From UBA4416 sp963422675 (GTDB lineage: Bacteria; Bacteroidota; Bacteroidia; B-17B0; Aurantibacillaceae), in assembly GCA_963422675.2 (NCBI GenBank), contig CAXVYS010000013.1, positions 1 through 64,000 on the forward strand: a DNA stretch of 64,000 bases, read 5' to 3'. A program made the position numbers and the translations under genes. This document shows positions 60,327-64,000 of the stretch, piece by piece (position 1 is the stretch's first letter; each line of letters begins with the position of its first letter). The notes below the pieces were generated by a model. That model saw nothing but the letters and a program-made list of their open reading frames with translations. It made no database searches and was not told the origin of the DNA.

Positions 60327-61481
60327 TTAATGGATGAGGCTGTTTTGTTTTATTTCATCCATTAATTGCTCTTTTGCTTTATTCCTTGATCTGATATGAA
60401 TAAAATTCCCTTTTCCAATCTTCGCAATTTCTTTAAGGTTTGTCATCGCTTCTTTATCATTGCCAAAAGCAATAGTGGATAGCAAAATGTTTTTACTGCC
60501 CTGGTTCGTCATAAATTTTTGTTGATCTTCACTATAAAACCTGAACTTGCCATCGGTGGCCAGGATGATCTGGTTATTGCCTGATGTAATATAATGCTGT
60601 ATGGCTTTATCGAGGCTAAATAAAATGGCTTTATTTCCTTTAGTTAACCCTCTTGCCTTTAATTTGTCTACTACTTCCAGGAGTTCTTTTTTATTATTTC
60701 CGCTCGCACCTTCTTTCAAAACTCTTACCGAATCGGCGTAAGAAATAATAGTGATCACATCTGTAGGCCTGAGTGCTTCAATTAAATAATGCAAGGCGTA
60801 TTGCATCACAGGAAGCTTGGATGAATCTTTCATAGAGCTTGATACATCTACCAGGAAAACAATGTTATTGGGTTTGTAAAGGGTTGCATCTAACCAGGAT
60901 TCTTCTTGTTTAACTATTTCGGGCTCTGGTTTTTTAGGTTCAGCAGCCACCGTGTTTGTTGCAACGGGTGTTGGCTTTATTTCTCCTGTAGCCGAATTAT
61001 CAGGCATTTTATTGGTATGATCTCTTGGCGTTTTAGTTTCAGCAACAACAATAGGGGGAATAGTTTTCACGCCTGAATTATTGGGTCTTCCAAAATAGAA
61101 ACAGGCTGTTTTATCATCTGTTTTAATGGATTGGATAACTCCCGATAAACCAAGCTGGTAGGGCAAGCCATCGGCACTGGTAATTAAACTAATAGTCTCA
61201 TTAAACTTTCCTGTATTTTTGGGAATAAATTCAACCACAACTAAAGTGGTGTCGTTAGGCTTCACTGTTTTTTTTGATGCCCTGATTGTAATTCCTTTTT
61301 CGGCATCGGCACGCAACAGGTAAAGATTTTTAGTCTGATTATTTTGTATCACATAATCAACCCGTACTTTATAAATCGCCTCCAGGGTACCAATATCTTT
61401 GTTTTTTGCATCAACCGCTATCAAACTATTTTGCGATAGGAGTTGATTGGAGAGAATTATAAAGCAAAGGAGTAAACGCAT
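60327..61481 (-). CDS. Exported vWA-domain protein
   Basis: The 384-residue protein has a short signal peptide (ending near LLSQ). An N-terminal Ig-like/DUF1573-like domain follows (about 20-120; VVVEFIPKNTGKFNETISLITS), then a Pro/Thr-rich linker (about 140-195). A C-terminal von Willebrand A domain (about 205-375) has an intact MIDAS site DVSSS (Asp212, Ser214, Ser216) and a downstream ILATDGKF Asp. Such proteins bind divalent metal and protein ligands at the surface or in the periplasm. It is encoded 46 bp downstream of the DUF5686 gene in the same direction, so they may form a pair. Its specific partner is unknown. Confidence 0.87.
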   Translation of the reverse strand: MRLLLCFIILSNQLLSQNSLIAVDAKNKDIGTLEAIYKVRVDYVIQNNQTKNLYLLRADAEKGITIRASKKTVKPNDTTLVVVEFIPKNTGKFNETISLITSADGLPYQLGLSGVIQSIKTDDKTACFYFGRPNNSGVKTIPPIVVAETKTPRDHTNKMPDNSATGEIKPTPVATNTVAAEPKKPEPEIVKQEESWLDATLYKPNNIVFLVDVSSSMKDSSKLPVMQYALHYLIEALRPTDVITIISYADSVRVLKEGASGNNKKELLEVVDKLKARGLTKGNKAILFSLDKAIQHYITSGNNQIILATDGKFRFYSEDQQKFMTNQGSKNILLSTIAFGNDKEAMTNLKEIAKIGKGNFIHIRSRNKAKEQLMDEIKQNSLIH

Positions 61482-61526
61482 ACCTGTTATACAAATTTAC
61501 ATGTTTATAATGGAAAATCCGATGGC

Positions 61527-64000
61527 TTATAAATTCAATCGCAGACCAAAGCGGTAAAACAGGTTAATTTTTTTGTTTTCTGTAATAGCTGTCCCTACAT
61601 CAAAACGGAACACCTGGAAAATTTTATCAAGTCCAACGTATACTTCGTTATAATTTCCGGTTTCGGTTACGAGGCCATTGACGCCCGCTATTTCATAGAA
61701 TTTTGTTTTACGTAGCAAGGGGATTTTTCCTATAAAAAAACCTCTGAAATTATGAGAGACATGGTACTCTACAAATTTGGTATTAGTACTGTAGGTGTAA
61801 TAATTTAATGCATGAAATTCTGAAATAGGGTTTCTGGCAGATACGCCGGGTATTTCGGAATTGGGTCTGTTCATTAAAAACAGTGTTTGATTACCATTGA
61901 AATGTTTGTAATCTACAAAATTCATATTTTTATTATTAAAGAACACGCCACCTAATACATCAAATTGCAGTAGTCCAATAGCCCGCAGATCAAGGTCTTT
62001 CCCAATACTCATTTCTACATAATCATAATTAAAGGCGGAAGTAGTTGTAGAAATTCCTTTTTTGTATACGGCACTAATTTCCGGCCATTTGGTTTCTATA
62101 ATTCGTTTAAAGGTAGGGTAGGTCTCATATTTAGCAAAAGGAATCCATTTAACCCCGACTTTAAACTGCACTAATTCCTGTGGGTTGAAAGCTGGAGTTG
62201 TGCTATAAGCCCCATCATCCATCGTCGGGTTATTAGAAGTGAAATGTTTGGTGTTACTTCCGGTAAAATAATAGTAGCTATGGTTCAATAACGCTTCGCG
62301 CCTGTTGTATTGTACATCCACATTACCATATAATCCATTAACCAGTTCATGATTATAGGTGACCTGTAATACATCTTTTTGGTAAAGCTTCATATAGTTG
62401 CTTTTATCAAATAGGGTATAGCCCGTATTTAACAGGCTGGTTATTGGCTCATGGCCATTAAACTGGTTTATATAACGTCCTATATTTGCTGCAATACTTT
62501 GTCCTTTCTTAGGGTTAAATAAAGAATAAGCACTTAGCCCGCCACTCCATTTATAATTATCTATCCCGTAATGAGCTTTTGCAGAAAGGCCTTTTGCTTT
62601 TCGTGTTTCTTTATTGAAATTATAAAAAGACGCTCTTAAGGTAGCATTTACGCCTTCCACAGTATTATAGTTTAGGAGGTCGATGATAGAATTGGTGGAA
62701 AAATAATTTCCCCTGATCTCGTTCCGTTTACTAATTCCTCCGAGGTCTACGTGCCATTTACTGGTAGCCTTTGAAACAGAATCCTTATATTCTTTACTTT
62801 CCAAACGCTTAATGGCATGGTCTCCTTTCGAATAATATTTTGCTTCTTCTGTGGTGAGTATAGAAGGTCGGGTAGTTGACCAATAACTGGTATCTTTTTT
62901 ATTGGCCAGTTCATCAATTTTAAATACTTCGTTACTAAAGAATTTTTTAGGAAACTTACGGTTTACCTGGTAGTTGGAAATAGTAGCAGTGCTTACATCG
63001 TTAGCCCCAAAACCAAATATTTTAATGTGGCTGTAGATCTGCATCTGTAAAGGAACCCACACACTGTCGTTTACTTTTATCATTTCCTGTTTAATGTGAA
63101 CGGTATCTACAAAATCAATCTGCGCATCTTTTGTAATAAATAAATCGCTGGAATAAATCTGGTAATTATCGCCTTCATTAATGTACATTTCCCCGTTAAA
63201 CAATGGATCGCCTTTACGGCGTGGAATCATTTTAATTTTATGAATCGGTTTATTATCCACATAAAAAGTACCCAGGTACTTATAGGTATAACTTAGCAAA
63301 GACCCTGTTGCCAAAGGCGATATAAAGGGGCGCTCCGAATAGCCTTCCATATTAATGGATGGCTCATAGAAGTTCACAAATACATCTTCCACTCTGTTCC
63401 AGCTAAAGCCCGTTTTTTGTCCGGCTACTTTACTGGCAATCATCTCTTCTTTTTTCTTATCGGGCTTTTGGGTATAATATTTGGCAACAGATTCCGACAT
63501 ATACATTAAACCTAAGTTTGTACTATCCGGAATGTCTTTTTTATTAATGAAGAACGGAATTTTTTTAGGGATTTGTAAAAGTCTTACATTGCTTTTCATA
63601 TATACATCTGCCGAAAAAGACTGTACTTTGTCCATGTTCTCTTTACGGCGTTTAATGGCTTCACGCATAATAGCATAAGCAGGGTCTTTCGATTTTCCTT
63701 TGATCAACACTTCTTTGAGCTGCACATTTTCCGATTTCATTTTTATTTTGAGATCGGATGTTTGTGTATTCATATCTATCTTTTCTTTATGCTTGATATA
63801 TCCCAGAGACTGAAAACTTAATATAAGATCATTTCCTTCTTTAACGTTGAGCACAAATTCCCCATCGGCATTAGCCGTAGTACCATTTGTAGAACCTTCG
63901 ATATATACATTTACAAAAGGCAATTCGGTATTGTTTTCATCTACTATTTTTCCTTTTACTGTAATATAATTTTCTTTTACCCCAAGGCTCCGCATAATAA
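61527..64000 (-). CDS. DUF5686 outer-membrane protein with carboxypeptidase-regulatory-like N-domain (5' end outside window)
   Basis: The frame is open to the window edge, so about 824 residues of a longer gene are present. The N-terminal part (about 10-90) is a CarboxypepD_reg-like beta sandwich (VKGKIVDENNTELPFVNVYIEGSTNG split), as found in TonB-dependent receptors. The central and C-terminal parts (about 110-820) match DUF5686, with alternating amphipathic strands that suggest an outer-membrane barrel and an FRFGLRLNL end. An ATG at 63995 would give MRSLGVKENY with no signal peptide, whereas this family is exported, so the real start is probably beyond 64000. Function is unknown. Confidence 0.85.
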   Translation of the reverse strand, partial: IMRSLGVKENYITVKGKIVDENNTELPFVNVYIEGSTNGTTANADGEFVLNVKEGNDLILSFQSLGYIKHKEKIDMNTQTSDLKIKMKSENVQLKEVLIKGKSKDPAYAIMREAIKRRKENMDKVQSFSADVYMKSNVRLLQIPKKIPFFINKKDIPDSTNLGLMYMSESVAKYYTQKPDKKKEEMIASKVAGQKTGFSWNRVEDVFVNFYEPSINMEGYSERPFISPLATGSLLSYTYKYLGTFYVDNKPIHKIKMIPRRKGDPLFNGEMYINEGDNYQIYSSDLFITKDAQIDFVDTVHIKQEMIKVNDSVWVPLQMQIYSHIKIFGFGANDVSTATISNYQVNRKFPKKFFSNEVFKIDELANKKDTSYWSTTRPSILTTEEAKYYSKGDHAIKRLESKEYKDSVSKATSKWHVDLGGISKRNEIRGNYFSTNSIIDLLNYNTVEGVNATLRASFYNFNKETRKAKGLSAKAHYGIDNYKWSGGLSAYSLFNPKKGQSIAANIGRYINQFNGHEPITSLLNTGYTLFDKSNYMKLYQKDVLQVTYNHELVNGLYGNVDVQYNRREALLNHSYYYFTGSNTKHFTSNNPTMDDGAYSTTPAFNPQELVQFKVGVKWIPFAKYETYPTFKRIIETKWPEISAVYKKGISTTTSAFNYDYVEMSIGKDLDLRAIGLLQFDVLGGVFFNNKNMNFVDYKHFNGNQTLFLMNRPNSEIPGVSARNPISEFHALNYYTYSTNTKFVEYHVSHNFRGFFIGKIPLLRKTKFYEIAGVNGLVTETGNYNEVYVGLDKIFQVFRFDVGTAITENKKINLFYRFGLRLNL

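Overview
The window looks like a chromosomal segment of a Bacteroidota bacterium (Flavobacteriia/Sphingobacteriia-like; no genus is claimed). The reasons are AT-rich DNA, start codons without clear Shine-Dalgarno sequences, several proteins with type IX secretion (T9SS) C-terminal sorting domains, the T9SS factors PorX and PorD, lineage-typical families (DUF3078, Bacteroidota-type RpoZ and BamD, DUF5686, TPR/LytS kinases), and palindromic intergenic repeats of a kind common in this phylum. Coding density is high. No intergenic gap exceeds 300 bp, and I saw no tRNA, rRNA, CRISPR array, insertion sequence or prophage.

Layout. 1-6.3 kb: end of an unknown gene, dapA, then a sulfur module on the + strand (two YeeE/YedE half-transporters, a TsdA-like diheme cytochrome c, a SoxB-like hydrolase) and an M42-type peptidase. 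6.4-19.7 kb: a LytS/LytT two-component system followed by four transcription units encoding surface or exported proteins. Three of these are large T9SS cargo proteins, each with a seven-repeat predicted beta-propeller of a different family (SBBP-like, FG-GAP, RCC1) on a common Ig/PKD-like stalk. The fourth is a WG-repeat protein coupled to an orphan exported protein. Each unit is preceded by copies of an AATGTTCAT-like box, at an exact 21-bp period where several copies are visible; this is the geometry expected of LytTR operators. 19.7-32 kb: ferredoxin, ferredoxin-NADP reductase, acpH, rsmE, porX, DUF3078, porD-coaBC-rpoZ-bamD and a large ABCG-like ABC protein. 32-41 kb: a PIF1-like helicase, an unusual T9SS-CTD protein, a 2-hydroxyacid dehydrogenase, queE, a WbpD/WbpB/UDP-sugar dehydrogenase set for an acetamido-uronic acid sugar, and an RluF-like pseudouridine synthase. 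41-50.3 kb: one apparent minus-strand operon, OmpR-type regulator - kinase - TolC-like - adaptor - MgtE - PII-like DUF190 - divalent-type HME-RND pump. 50.5-59.6 kb: a T9SS cargo protein and a likely inorganic-carbon uptake cluster (SulP, porin, DabA, DabB). 59.7-64 kb: an orphan exported protein, a vWA protein and a DUF5686 protein that runs off the window.

How it fits together. Three candidate systems stand out. The first is a LytTR-controlled set of propeller-on-a-stalk surface proteins, probably exported by the T9SS for which porX and porD lie nearby. The second is an inorganic-carbon acquisition locus with its own outer-membrane porin and a strong hairpin in front of dabA. The third is a compact thiosulfate-oxidation module that could supply electrons. 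Together the second and third suggest a mixotrophic heterotroph that scavenges CO2 for anaplerosis and uses reduced sulfur for energy. This is inference from gene content, because no carbon-fixation enzyme is visible in the window.
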